Shown here piece after piece: positions 34,837 through 44,205 of a stretch of 64,000 nucleotides of DNA (positions within the stretch are counted from its first letter, which is position 1; the number at the start of each line of letters is the position of its first letter). A model generated the notes under the pieces. The model worked only from the letters and a program-made list of their open reading frames with translations, ran no database searches and had not been told where the DNA came from. The DNA comes from Janthinobacterium lividum PAMC 25724. GTDB lineage: Bacteria; Pseudomonadota; Gammaproteobacteria; Burkholderiales; Burkholderiaceae_D. The stretch lies in the NCBI GenBank assembly GCA_000242815.2, contig AHHB01000032.1, positions 310,001-374,000 on the forward strand, given 5' to 3'. A program made the position numbers and the translations under genes.

Positions 34837-37800
34837 ATGACTTACCACACTGATGCGGCGGCGGTACGCAGACTATGGATCGAATGGCTGTTTTTGCTCC
34901 TCGGGCTGCTCCTCGTGGCTGCCGCCCTCGCTTACGCGCATCTGGGTGAAGCGGCGCGACATGACGGGGCCGAGCGTGAACGGCTCAGCGTGATGACGGC
35001 GTTGCTGGCTAAAAATATCGAAGTCGACCTGGCGGCAACCAACCTGGTGCTGAGCGGCGTGATCCGCGACTATCTTGGCGCCGGTGCTGCGGGCCCCGGA
35101 CCAGCCCTGCCACGGCGATTGGCGGCGCTGGTCGACGCCATGCCGGGCGTGCGCACCATGCTGGTCCTCGATGCGAAGGGCAAGCCGGTCGCCACCAATA
35201 TGGCAGAACTGGTCGGACAGGATTTTTCGCGCCGCGACTATTTCCAGTGCGCGCGCGACGCTCCAGATGCGCGCATGCTGTACATCTCGGCGCCGTTTCT
35301 TTCCTTCGAGCGCGATCTGGTCATCACGGCGTCGCGCATCGTACAGGACCAGCAGGGCCGCTTTGCCGGCATGGTGGTGGCCACCCTCGATCCCGAGTAC
35401 TTCACGGCCAAGTTCCGCACCGCCATGTATGCACCCGACGTCTGGGCCGTGGTGTTGCATGGCGACGGCCGCCAATTCATGAACTACCCCAAGAGGACTG
35501 CCGATGGCGGCAATATGGATGTCCCCGGCAGCTTCGTGCGGCGCTTCCGCGACAGCGGCTATCCGGCTGGCGTCCTGAGCGGCGTCGCCACTGGCGCTGC
35601 CAGCGCAGAGCGCATCATGGCCATGGCCACCATCGCGCCGCCCGCGCTGCACATGGACCGTGCCATCATCATCGGCCTGAGCCGCGAAGAAGCGGCCATC
35701 AGCGCCCCGTTGCGGCGCCAGGCGCTGACCTACGCCCTGTGCTTTGCCATGCTGGTGCTGACCGCAGCGAGCCTGCTGTTCTGGAGCCAGCGGCGGCGCC
35801 GGCAACAGGCAGCTTGGCGTGTGCAACAGGAAACGGAGCACCAGGCCATGCAAGCGGTGTCCGACAGCGAGGCGCGCTTTCGCACGTTGATCGAAGATGC
35901 GCCCTTGGCCATCGCCATCCTGCGCCACGGGCGCTTCATCTACTCGAATCCCCGCTACCGCAGGCTGCATGGCTACTCGCTCGAAGACGACCTGAACGGC
36001 GCAGCCTGGTCTTCCATGCTTTCCGCGCAATCGCAGGCGACACTGGCCACCAACGAAGCGCTGATCGAGGCCGACTCGCCCAGCGAACAGGTGTTCGAAG
36101 CGTTCGGCCTGGACAAGCAAGGCTTGCCCGTGCCCATGTTCAAGACCACGACGCGCGTGATGCTCAAGGATGGACCGGCGACGCTGATCTTTGCGCAGGA
36201 TATTTCCGTGCAAAAGCAGGCCGAAGAGGCCATGCTGCTGGCGCGCGATGCGGCCGAGGCGGCCAACCGCAGCAAGGCGGAATTCCTCGCCAACATGAGC
36301 CATGAAATCCGCTCGCCGCTGAACGCCATCCTTGGCATGGCATGGCTGCTGGAACGTGGCAGCCTGAGCGGGGAAGGACTCGATATGACGCGCAAGATCC
36401 GCGCCGCCGGCCAGTCCTTGCTGGGCATCATCAACGACGTGCTCGACGTATCAAAAATCGAGGCGGGCCACATGACCATGGAGCAGGCGCCGTTCCGCCT
36501 GGCCGAGGTGATCGAAAAAATCGCCGCCAGCATGGGCGTTGCCGCGCATGACAAGCCCATCACCGTGCGGATCGGGCCGCTGCCCGAAGGCGTGGACCAG
36601 GTACTGGGCGATGCGCTGCGGCTGGAACAGGTGCTGGTGAACCTGACCAGCAATGCCATCAAATTTACGGCGCAAGGCACGGTCGAGCTGTTGACCACGC
36701 GAGAGAGCGGCGACGGCGACGCTGCAGTGCTGCGTTTCAGCGTGCGCGATACGGGCATCGGCATCGCCCCTGAAGTACAGGAAACGATCTTTTCCGCCTT
36801 CGCCCAGGCCGACACGTCCACCACGCGTCGCTTCGGCGGCACCGGCCTGGGCTTGACCATCTGCCGCCAACTGGTCAGCCTGATGGGCGGCTCGCTGCAC
36901 CTGGAAAGCAGCCTGGACCGGGGCAGCGAATTTAGTTTCACGCTGCCGCTGCAACTACTGCCCGCCAACGCCCTGTCCTCACCCGACATGAAAGCCTTGC
37001 ATGCCCTGCTGGCCGACGCCAACGCCGACACGCGCGAGGCCGCTGCTGCCGTGGCGCGCGCCCTGGGCTGGAGCGTGCATGTGGTGTCCGATGGGCGGGC
37101 GGCCCTCGACTATGCGCTCGCCTGCGCCGATGGCGAGCGGCCCGGCGTCGTCCTGCTGGCCGCGCGCATGCCCGAGCTGGACGGTATAGCCACGGCACGC
37201 GCGCTGCGCAAGCACTTGCCGGCACAGGACTGCCCCGTCGTCATCCTGGCGGACAGCGGCGCGCCGGTCACGCAAGCAGCGCAGCACCATGCCGACCGCG
37301 CCGACCCGGCCGACGCCGTACTCAACGAAGCGGTGACAGCGTCCAGCCTGTACCACGCGGCGCTGCAAGCGCGCCAGCAGCGCGCCAGGGATGCCGGCAT
37401 CGATACCAGTGTGGTGACGCTGGAAGAGCGCGTGCTTGCCGGCGTGCGCGTGCTGGTGGTCGACGACAGCGAAATCAACCGCGATGTGCTCAAGCATATC
37501 CTGCACGACCAAGGGGCAGTGCCATCGTTCGCCTGCGATGGCAGTGAGGCGCTGAACTGGCTGCTGGCCCACCCCGCTGCCGTCGACATCGTGCTGATGG
37601 ATGTGCAAATGCCTGTCATGGATGGTTTGCAGGCGACGCGCGCGCTGCGCCAACTGCCGCAGTTTCAAGACCTGCCCGTGGTGGCATTGACGGCCGGGGC
37701 ATTCCAGACCCAGCGTACGGCAGCACTGGAAGCGGGCGTGAATCATTTCATCAGCAAACCATTCGACGTGCCACAGACCATCGCCCTGATCGCGCGTGCA

Positions 37801-38256
37801 CATCGCCGCCATGCGCAGGCACTGCCAGCCCTTACTGCGGTCATCGACGACGTGACGACGCCCGTGCCCACATACGGCGCGCCAGCCGTGATCGACCTGG
37901 CGCAAGGCATGGCCCAGTGGCTCGATGAAGCGCTTTACCGCCGGCACCTGTCGCGCTTTGGCAGCACTTATCGCAACTCGGTGGGCGCCATGCGCGCCCT
38001 GCTGGCGGCCAACGCCGGCGACGATGCCGCCGCACTGGCGCACAAGCTGGCCGGCGATGCTGGCATCCTGGCCCTGCCCGCCACCTTGCAAGCGGCGCAG
38101 CAAGCAGAGCAGTTGCTGCGTGCCGGTGCCGATGCGTCGGCCGCCCTCGATACACTGGAACAGGCGCTGGCGCAGGCCACCGAAGCGGCCGCTGCCATCA
38201 CGGCACAGACGCCGCTACCCGGTCAGCCAGCCTTGGCGGCAAAAATGGCACAATGA
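34837..38256 (+). CDS. Hybrid histidine kinase: PDC-PAS-HisKA-HATPase-REC(degenerate)-REC-HPt
   Basis: 1139-aa membrane kinase. Helices at about residues 9-29 and 293-315 frame a PDC sensor (TNLVLSGVIRDYLG, FSRRDYFQCARDAPDARMLYIS). A PAS domain follows (FRTLIEDAPLAIAILRHG, about 350-470). HisKA has His489 in NMSHEIRSPLNAILG; the HATPase has NLTSNAIKFT and GGTGLGLTI. A first receiver-like region (about 713-805) has LLAARMPELDG, where Ala replaces the phosphoacceptor Asp. The second receiver has Asp922 (IVLMDVQMPVMDG), and a C-terminal HPt has His1069 (ALAHKLAGDAGIL). All relay steps are thus in one protein. The final target is probably the reversed response regulator or a distant one. Confidence 0.93.
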   Translation: MTYHTDAAAVRRLWIEWLFLLLGLLLVAAALAYAHLGEAARHDGAERERLSVMTALLAKNIEVDLAATNLVLSGVIRDYLGAGAAGPGPALPRRLAALVDAMPGVRTMLVLDAKGKPVATNMAELVGQDFSRRDYFQCARDAPDARMLYISAPFLSFERDLVITASRIVQDQQGRFAGMVVATLDPEYFTAKFRTAMYAPDVWAVVLHGDGRQFMNYPKRTADGGNMDVPGSFVRRFRDSGYPAGVLSGVATGAASAERIMAMATIAPPALHMDRAIIIGLSREEAAISAPLRRQALTYALCFAMLVLTAASLLFWSQRRRRQQAAWRVQQETEHQAMQAVSDSEARFRTLIEDAPLAIAILRHGRFIYSNPRYRRLHGYSLEDDLNGAAWSSMLSAQSQATLATNEALIEADSPSEQVFEAFGLDKQGLPVPMFKTTTRVMLKDGPATLIFAQDISVQKQAEEAMLLARDAAEAANRSKAEFLANMSHEIRSPLNAILGMAWLLERGSLSGEGLDMTRKIRAAGQSLLGIINDVLDVSKIEAGHMTMEQAPFRLAEVIEKIAASMGVAAHDKPITVRIGPLPEGVDQVLGDALRLEQVLVNLTSNAIKFTAQGTVELLTTRESGDGDAAVLRFSVRDTGIGIAPEVQETIFSAFAQADTSTTRRFGGTGLGLTICRQLVSLMGGSLHLESSLDRGSEFSFTLPLQLLPANALSSPDMKALHALLADANADTREAAAAVARALGWSVHVVSDGRAALDYALACADGERPGVVLLAARMPELDGIATARALRKHLPAQDCPVVILADSGAPVTQAAQHHADRADPADAVLNEAVTASSLYHAALQARQQRARDAGIDTSVVTLEERVLAGVRVLVVDDSEINRDVLKHILHDQGAVPSFACDGSEALNWLLAHPAAVDIVLMDVQMPVMDGLQATRALRQLPQFQDLPVVALTAGAFQTQRTAALEAGVNHFISKPFDVPQTIALIARAHRRHAQALPALTAVIDDVTTPVPTYGAPAVIDLAQGMAQWLDEALYRRHLSRFGSTYRNSVGAMRALLAANAGDDAAALAHKLAGDAGILALPATLQAAQQAEQLLRAGADASAALDTLEQALAQATEAAAAITAQTPLPGQPALAAKMAQ

Positions 38257-38339
38257 CGCGGCAAATAATCGTGCTGGTGTGTAGGCCAGAGAACAATTGC
38301 ATGCATAAACTGTTGGCCTGGCGCCGTATCTGGCAGCAC

Positions 38340-39563
38340 CTACCCTTCGCGTCCATCTATCCTGGCGCGCCACAGGTAGGACGCATACACGCACGCATAC
38401 AAGCCAAAGGCCAGTGACCAACAGGCGCCTGCCGCCAGCAGCAGCGGCATGGCCAGCGCTGCGGGACCGACGGCGGCCAGCAGGCGTGCCAGCGCGCCCA
38501 ACTGTATCAAGCAGTACATCGCCGCTTCCGCGCGGCCACCCTTCAGCGGGCGCCCCGTGTGGCCCAGGGTGGTGCGTGTCATCATGCCGATGATCAATCC
38601 CGCCATCGAGCCCACCGTCAGCGCGTGAAATGCGGCGCTGGCCGGCAGCAGCCCCAGGCTGGCCAGCGCCAGTAGCGCAAAACCGACGCCTATCCATGCA
38701 TACGACAGGTGCAAGATCCACAGCAGGGGCACGCGCACGGTGCGCTGCGGCTGCCAGGCCAGCACATTGAGCAGCGACATGGCGCTAGCGACCAGGGCCA
38801 ACGGCGCCGTCAACCACGCTGGCGCGTCTGCCAGCCACGCGATGGCCGCCGCAGCCATGCAGGCCGCAGCGAGCAGCGCGCGCTTCGGACTGGCCACGGG
38901 CGGGCGATTTGGATTGATGTTTGGCGCGCCATTGCGGGTAAACATGGGGATCACGCGTGCGCCGATCACCGATTCGATCAAGACAATGATGAAGATGGCC
39001 GCCTGCACGGGCAGGAACAGCGACAGCGGCAGCGCGCCCAGCACGGCCGCATGGAACAGGCCATTGGCCAGCGCCAGCAAGGCCAGCAGAGCGACGAGGA
39101 ACAAGTTGCGGGTATTGCCAGAACGGCGCAGTACCCGATATAGGGGCCAGGCAGCCAGCGGCAGGAACAGCCACTCGACCACCGCCGCCACCAGTGCGGG
39201 GCTGCACAGCATGGCGATGCGCCCTGCCAGCCACAGCGCTACCAGCGCCATCAGCTGGACACCGTGCGGCGTGGGCAAACCCGTCCAGTTGCGCCCCGCC
39301 GTGTACAAAAAGCCAACAATGACGGCCAGCGCGAAGCCGAAGACCATTTCGTGCATATGCCAGCCCAGGCCCACTTGCAGGCCAGGCGCAAGCAAGCCGG
39401 CATAACTGGCCAGCCAAAGCGCAATACTGATGACCGCAAACACGGCCGCCAGCAAGTAAAACGGTCGAAAACCCAGCTGCCAGAGAGCATGACGGGCATG
39501 CCAGGGAGCGGCGCCGGCTGTCGTGGAAGGCGGGGAAGGCTCGCTGATCGGGGTGATGGACAT
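38340..39563 (-). CDS. nnrS: NnrS family membrane protein
   Basis: 407-aa inner-membrane protein with about twelve helices. The N-terminal FRPFYLLAAVFAVISIALW and the central GARVIPMFTRNG with HxMHEMVFG (GLGWHMHEMVFGFALAV) are NnrS hallmarks; the His/Met cluster probably binds heme and copper. NnrS proteins are made under nitrosative stress and protect cells from NO and related complexes during denitrification. Placed after narL (136 bases) as the last gene of the nitrate-respiration block, it would handle NO made from nitrite. Confidence 0.92.
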   Translation of the reverse strand: MSITPISEPSPPSTTAGAAPWHARHALWQLGFRPFYLLAAVFAVISIALWLASYAGLLAPGLQVGLGWHMHEMVFGFALAVIVGFLYTAGRNWTGLPTPHGVQLMALVALWLAGRIAMLCSPALVAAVVEWLFLPLAAWPLYRVLRRSGNTRNLFLVALLALLALANGLFHAAVLGALPLSLFLPVQAAIFIIVLIESVIGARVIPMFTRNGAPNINPNRPPVASPKRALLAAACMAAAAIAWLADAPAWLTAPLALVASAMSLLNVLAWQPQRTVRVPLLWILHLSYAWIGVGFALLALASLGLLPASAAFHALTVGSMAGLIIGMMTRTTLGHTGRPLKGGRAEAAMYCLIQLGALARLLAAVGPAALAMPLLLAAGACWSLAFGLYACVYASYLWRARIDGREG

Positions 39564-39657
39564 GATGGACTCGCGATAAAGATATATTCAATATACTACT
39601 TTAAACGCGCAAGAACTGCCATCGGCAAAAAGGACTAGGCGCTAGCGACAAGTGAGC

Positions 39658-39688
39658 ATGGGGTCTGACCCGGCGGGTCAGACCCCAT
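39658..39688 (-). repeat. GGGGTCTGACCC palindrome (REP-like hairpin)
   Basis: Perfect 14-bp arms ATGGGGTCTGACCC (39658-39671) and GGGTCAGACCCCAT (39675-39688) with a 3-base loop, twelve bases past the narL stop. Similar GGGGTCWGACCCC words recur in many Oxalobacteraceae genomes as I remember them, which points to a dispersed palindromic repeat; it may also act as the narXL terminator. Confidence 0.6.
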
Positions 39689-39699
39689 CACGCCGGTGC

Positions 39700-40362
39700 C
39701 TACTTGCCCTGGCGGTGCTCGACCGCATACACGGCCGCCTGCACGCGGCTGCTGAGATTGAGTTTTTTCAGCACGTTCTGCACGTGGATCTTGACCGTGC
39801 TTTCGGCCAGGTCGAGGGTGCGCGCAATGGCCTTGTTGCTTTCGCCACGCGACAGGCAGTCGATGATTTCCTTTTCGCGCGGCGTGAGCTTGTCGAGTTC
39901 CGATACTGGCTCTTCGCGCCGCGCGCCCGCCTGCAACTGCGCCACCAGCTTGCCCGTCATGGCTTCGGCGATGACGACTTCGCCGGCAGCGGCGCGGTGG
40001 ATGGCGCGCACCAGGTAATCGGCGTCGATATTTTTGATCAGGTAGCCGCAGGCGCCCGCACGCAGGGCCGTCGCCAGGTCTTCGGCGTCTTCGGAGACCG
40101 TCAGCATGACGATGGCAGTGTCGGGACAGTCGTGCTGCATCAGTTGCAGCGCTTCGACGCCCGACATACCGGCCATGTTCAAGTCCAGCAGCACCACATC
40201 GGGTTGCAGTTGGATGGCGCGCTTGATGCCTTCCACGCCATCGGCCGCCTCGCCCACCACGCAAAAGTCGCTATGGCGCTGCAGCAGCGAGCGGATACCG
40301 CTGCGAAACAGCGCATGGTCATCGACCAGCATGACGGTGATCGGTTTGACGAGAGTCTCCAT
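39700..40362 (-). CDS. narL: NarL-type nitrate/nitrite response regulator
   Basis: 220-aa response regulator. Receiver residues 8-125: Asp14-Asp15, phosphoacceptor Asp60 (VVLLDLNMAG), Thr88 and Lys110. The C-terminal LuxR/NarL HTH (LTPREKEIIDCLSRGESNKAIARTLDLAESTVKIHVQNVLKKL) binds DNA. NarL activates narG and related promoters when phosphorylated by NarX. The start is 24 bases after narX stops, so the pair is co-expressed. It is downstream of the reductase genes rather than at the head of the block. Confidence 0.95.
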   Translation of the reverse strand: METLVKPITVMLVDDHALFRSGIRSLLQRHSDFCVVGEAADGVEGIKRAIQLQPDVVLLDLNMAGMSGVEALQLMQHDCPDTAIVMLTVSEDAEDLATALRAGACGYLIKNIDADYLVRAIHRAAAGEVVIAEAMTGKLVAQLQAGARREEPVSELDKLTPREKEIIDCLSRGESNKAIARTLDLAESTVKIHVQNVLKKLNLSSRVQAAVYAVEHRQGK

Positions 40363-40385
40363 TTTTTGTACTTTCAGAGTGTGGC

Positions 40386-42296
40386 TTATGCGGCGCGGCG
40401 CTGCTCGCGCGACAAGTGCAGTTCGACCGTGGTGCCGCCACCGGGATGGGCGTGCACATCGAACCTGGCCTCGATGCGCTGCGCGCGCTCGCGCATGATG
40501 TGGATGCCGACATGGCTATCGCCTTTTTTCAGCACGGCCGCAGCATCGAAGCCGACACCATTGTCGCTGATCGTCAAGGTAAAGTCCTGGTGATCGGCGA
40601 GGCGCACCTCGACATGACTGGCCTGGGCGTGCTTGCGGATGTTCGACAGCGCTTCCTGCACGATAAATAGAAGCTGCAATTGCTGTTCACGGGGGAATGG
40701 CGCGCCGTCGACATCGGCCAGCAGTTCAGCCTCGATGCCCGTCTGGCGGCGAAATTTGTCGACAGCCGCGCGCAGGGAACCGATCAGGTCGTCCTCCATC
40801 AGGCGGCAGCGGAAGTTGGCCAGCAGTTCGCGCACGTCCTCATAGCTTTCCTTCACGCCCGCATGCAGGGCCGGCACGATGTCGGCCACTTCATCGAAGC
40901 GCGCATTGCGCACGGAGTCGTCGAGCATCTGCACTTGCAGGTTGAGGAAATTGAGGCTTTGCGCGATGCTGTCGTGCAAGCCCTGCGCCACCAGGTTACG
41001 CTCTTCGGAAATGGCCATCTCGCGCTCGCGCGCGGCCAGGCGCAGGTTTTCCAGCGCGATGCCCAGTAGTTGGCCCAGCGTTTCGAGTAGCCCCAGCTCG
41101 CGCGCGGAAAATACGCGCGCATGGCGGAAATGCAGGTTGAAAAAGCCCAGCTGCTGTTCGTGCGCATGGATATGGAAGACCGAGACGGTGGCAAAGCCCT
41201 CGCGGTGGCAGCGCAGTTCGTGCGCCTTGTCGATGCGGCGCATGTCGTGCACCTTCGCCACTTTCATCTCGACGGCGCTGCCGCACAGGCACTCGCCCAC
41301 CTTCAGGCAATGCTCGGACGCTACCAGTTCTTCCGACAGGCCGTGGTGCACCACCATGTGCAGGTTGCCCCGCTCGGCATCGAGCACGCGCACGGTGGAG
41401 CCGTCGGCCTCGAAATAATCGACGATGCGCTGCATGAAGCCGTCGCAAATGTCTTTCAGCGGCTGCGGGCGCTGCAGGAAAGCGGCGCTTTCATACAGCA
41501 GGGCCAGTTCCCGGTTGCGGTACTCCAGGGTGGCCGTCTTGCTGCGTACGCCCTCTTCCAGGTTGCCGTACAGCGCTTGCAGGCGGTCGGCCATCTGGTT
41601 GAAGCCACTGGCCAGCTGGCCGAATTCGTCATTGCTATCGACGGCCAGGCGCACGCTGAAATCGCGTTCCTTCATGCGCTGCATACCCAGGCGCAGCCGC
41701 GTTACCGGTTCGACGATCAGCATGAACATCAGATAAATCATGCTGACCGTGCCGATGACGGCCATGCCCACCAGGATCAGCTGCGAGGCGCGCAGCCAAA
41801 AAGTGCGCTGCTCGCTATCGTGCTCGATCAGCCGCACCAGCTGATCGACCTGGCCAACAAAGGTATCGGCGTCACGCTCGAACTGAGGCCCTCGCGCGCT
41901 CTTATCGGCGACCAGGGCGGCCGGTCGCAAGGACCCGCGCCAGGCAGCGCCGATGCGTCCGAATTCGGCCTTGATGGCGCTGCTGGGAGGCAGGAACAAG
42001 GGACGCTGCGGGTCGCCTTGGCCGATCTTGGCCAGGGTCTCGTCGATCAGCAGCACCTGTCGGCGCGCCTGCACGACGGCGTCGCTGGCGTCGCTGACAA
42101 GCAGCAGGGACAGGCGGTAGGTCTGCATGCGCAGGCGCCCCGTTTCATTGATGGCGGCAGAACTGCCTTCGAGCTGCCACGACAGGAACAAGGTGCAGCC
42201 GATGGCACTCAATGCCAGCGCCAGCATAAGCAGCAGCGCGCCGACGATCTTGGTCGACAGTTTCTGCCAGGAGGAAAACATCGCCTTCAATTTCAT
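40386..42296 (-). CDS. narX: NarX-type nitrate/nitrite sensor histidine kinase
   Basis: 636-aa inner-membrane sensor. Helices at about residues 17-39 and 171-195 flank a periplasmic four-helix sensor containing a P-box at 49-66 (INETGRLRMQTYRLSLLL), the nitrate-binding signature. A HAMP domain follows, then a GAF-like region with CLCG, then HisKA_3 with His441 in QGLHDSIAQSLNFL, and an HATPase (EALSNIRKHAQASH, DNGVGFD). Residue order and length match NarX/NarQ. It responds to nitrate and phosphorylates NarL. It follows moaA by 29 bases. Confidence 0.95.
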   Translation of the reverse strand: MKLKAMFSSWQKLSTKIVGALLLMLALALSAIGCTLFLSWQLEGSSAAINETGRLRMQTYRLSLLLVSDASDAVVQARRQVLLIDETLAKIGQGDPQRPLFLPPSSAIKAEFGRIGAAWRGSLRPAALVADKSARGPQFERDADTFVGQVDQLVRLIEHDSEQRTFWLRASQLILVGMAVIGTVSMIYLMFMLIVEPVTRLRLGMQRMKERDFSVRLAVDSNDEFGQLASGFNQMADRLQALYGNLEEGVRSKTATLEYRNRELALLYESAAFLQRPQPLKDICDGFMQRIVDYFEADGSTVRVLDAERGNLHMVVHHGLSEELVASEHCLKVGECLCGSAVEMKVAKVHDMRRIDKAHELRCHREGFATVSVFHIHAHEQQLGFFNLHFRHARVFSARELGLLETLGQLLGIALENLRLAAREREMAISEERNLVAQGLHDSIAQSLNFLNLQVQMLDDSVRNARFDEVADIVPALHAGVKESYEDVRELLANFRCRLMEDDLIGSLRAAVDKFRRQTGIEAELLADVDGAPFPREQQLQLLFIVQEALSNIRKHAQASHVEVRLADHQDFTLTISDNGVGFDAAAVLKKGDSHVGIHIMRERAQRIEARFDVHAHPGGGTTVELHLSREQRRAA

Positions 42297-42325
42297 ACCG
42301 CCCTTGAATGTAAATACAAACTACC

Positions 42326-43312
42326 TCAACCGCCCGTCTGTGCCATGAACCTCACGATTTTATCGGGCTGCGAATTGAAATCATGCTGCTGCGGCTTGAG
42401 TTCGATGGCGGCGCGGATCGCCGCTTCGATCTGCGCATCGCTAGCCCCGCCGCGCAACAGGGGACCGAAGGCGAATTTCTCTTCCTGGCCCAGGCACAGA
42501 TACAGAGTACCATCGACGGACAGGCGCACACGGTTGCACGTGGCACAAAAATGCTGCGACATGGGCGTGATGAAGCCGATGCTCGATCGACCGTCGGGCG
42601 TTGCCATATAGCGCGCCGGCCCGCCACCGAGTTCTTGCGCCTGCGGCACCAGGCCAAAGCGCGCGGCCAGGCGCTCGCGCACTGGCCCCAGCGGCATATA
42701 GCGGGCATTGCGGCCCGTACTGCCCATCGGCATGGCTTCGATCAGGCGCAGGATGAACTGCTGCTCGATACAGAAAGCCGCCATGGCCTCGATCTGGTCG
42801 TCATTGACGCCGCGCATGGCCACCATATTGATCTTGATCGGATCAAAGCCGGCCGCCTTGCCCGCCATCAGGCCGTCCAAAATAGGCTGCAAGCTGTCGC
42901 GGCCCGTGATCTGCTGCATGCAGGCGCGGTCCAGCGAGTCCAGGCTGACATTGATGCGATGCACGCCCGCCGCGCGCAGGGCCACCGCGTGCTTGCCCAA
43001 TTGGGTGGCATTCGTCGACAGCGACAGATCCTGCAAACCGGGCAGCGCAGACAGCTTTTGCGCCAGTTCGGGCAGTGCACGCCGCAACAGCGGCTCGCCG
43101 CCCGTCAGGCGCACGCGGCGCGTACCAAGGCGCACGAAAATGCCCAGCAAACGCTCGATCTCATCGAACCTCAGCCAGTGCTGCGGCTCCTCGAAACCGT
43201 GAAAATCCTTGGGCATGCAATAACTGCAGCGCAAATCACAGCGATCGGTAACGGACAGCCGCACGTAATCGATCGAACGGCCAAAACGGTCTTGCAACTT
43301 GCTACCCTGCAT
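42326..43312 (-). CDS. moaA: GTP 3',8-cyclase (molybdopterin biosynthesis)
   Basis: Radical SAM enzyme that begins molybdenum-cofactor synthesis from GTP, needed by NarG. The first cluster motif is CDLRCSYC (Cys25, Cys29, Cys32); the C-terminal second cluster has FCATCNRVRLSVDG and a later Cys (LYLCLG). It ends in GG, as in active MoaA. Length 328 aa is normal. ATG at 43312 follows AGGAG. It sits inside the nar block so cofactor supply rises with the apo-reductase. Other moa/moe genes are not in the window. Confidence 0.95.
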   Translation of the reverse strand: MQGSKLQDRFGRSIDYVRLSVTDRCDLRCSYCMPKDFHGFEEPQHWLRFDEIERLLGIFVRLGTRRVRLTGGEPLLRRALPELAQKLSALPGLQDLSLSTNATQLGKHAVALRAAGVHRINVSLDSLDRACMQQITGRDSLQPILDGLMAGKAAGFDPIKINMVAMRGVNDDQIEAMAAFCIEQQFILRLIEAMPMGSTGRNARYMPLGPVRERLAARFGLVPQAQELGGGPARYMATPDGRSSIGFITPMSQHFCATCNRVRLSVDGTLYLCLGQEEKFAFGPLLRGGASDAQIEAAIRAAIELKPQQHDFNSQPDKIVRFMAQTGG

Positions 43313-43428
43313 GACACTACTCCTGTTTCTAGCTCGATTGTAAGGGCTGGGGCACGATCTGGCTGCGCCCCAGAAGGCGTAGCGCACTACGTCTTCCAGC
43401 CTACGCATTTCAGCCTAGGCATTAAAAC

Positions 43429-44190
43429 CTACTGAACCAGCGCGCTGGCGGTGCCTTCGACGCTCGCGCCTTCCAGCTCGATGCCCGTAATCTGCGCGCG
43501 CCCCACCAACAAGTGCAGATACTGGTGTACGGCGCGCTGCCACGCGGCGCGCGACAGGCGGTCGGCGATCTGCGCCTGCACCGCCTCGTAGGCAATCACC
43601 TGGCCTTCGACGCGGCGCAGCACCTGCACGATGTGGTAGCCGAAGCGTGTTTCCAGCAAATGAGCGGCCAGCGCGCCCGCTTCCAGGCGCAGCAGCAGCG
43701 CGTCGAATTCCGGCACGCTCTGCCCCGGTGACAGCTGGCCCAGGTTGCCGCCCAGGGCCCCGGATGGGCAGTTCGAGTACTGCGCTGCCAGTTCGGCGAA
43801 GCGGTGCGGCGCCTGTTTCAGGGCATCGAGCACGGCTTGCGCCGTCGTACGCAGCAGCGCCAAAGGTGCTTCCGGCGTCACCTGAAACAGGATGTGGCGC
43901 GCCTCGACCAGCGCCCCGCTGCGAAACAGCTGCGGGCGCTGCGCATAAAAGCTGCGGCACGCCGCATCGTCGGCGGCCGGCACGCGCACTTCCTGCGCGA
44001 ACAGCGCCTCGATGCGGTCGTCAATACTGCCGCCCTGCACGCCGAGCCGCTCGGCCTCGTCTTGCAGCAGCCGGCGCAGCACCAATTCATGCACGGCCTG
44101 TTTCAACGGATTGCCGGCGCTGTCGTGATGCGGCAGTTCCTGCGCGATGTCGGCATCGTCGATATCGATGCCATTGACAGAGATCCCCAT
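43429..44190 (-). CDS. PpiC-type peptidyl-prolyl isomerase
   Basis: 253-aa parvulin-like protein. The rotamase domain is about residues 95-190: ARHILFQV, FAELAAQYSNCPSGALGGNLGQLSPGQSVPEFDALL and ETRFGYHIVQVLRR are the parvulin motifs. A helical N-terminal region (SurA/NifM type) precedes it. No signal peptide, so it is cytoplasmic. It lies 15 bases after narI, which indicates a chaperone role in nitrate-reductase assembly; such nar-linked PPIases are common in betaproteobacteria. AGGAG precedes the start. Confidence 0.9.
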   Translation of the reverse strand: MGISVNGIDIDDADIAQELPHHDSAGNPLKQAVHELVLRRLLQDEAERLGVQGGSIDDRIEALFAQEVRVPAADDAACRSFYAQRPQLFRSGALVEARHILFQVTPEAPLALLRTTAQAVLDALKQAPHRFAELAAQYSNCPSGALGGNLGQLSPGQSVPEFDALLLRLEAGALAAHLLETRFGYHIVQVLRRVEGQVIAYEAVQAQIADRLSRAAWQRAVHQYLHLLVGRAQITGIELEGASVEGTASALVQ

Positions 44191-44205
44191 GACATTGCTC
44201 CTTTT

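Noticed and set aside
34873-36303. 476-codon minus-strand open frame opposite the large hybrid kinase
   Set aside because: Shadow; the plus-strand kinase domains are complete and continuous.
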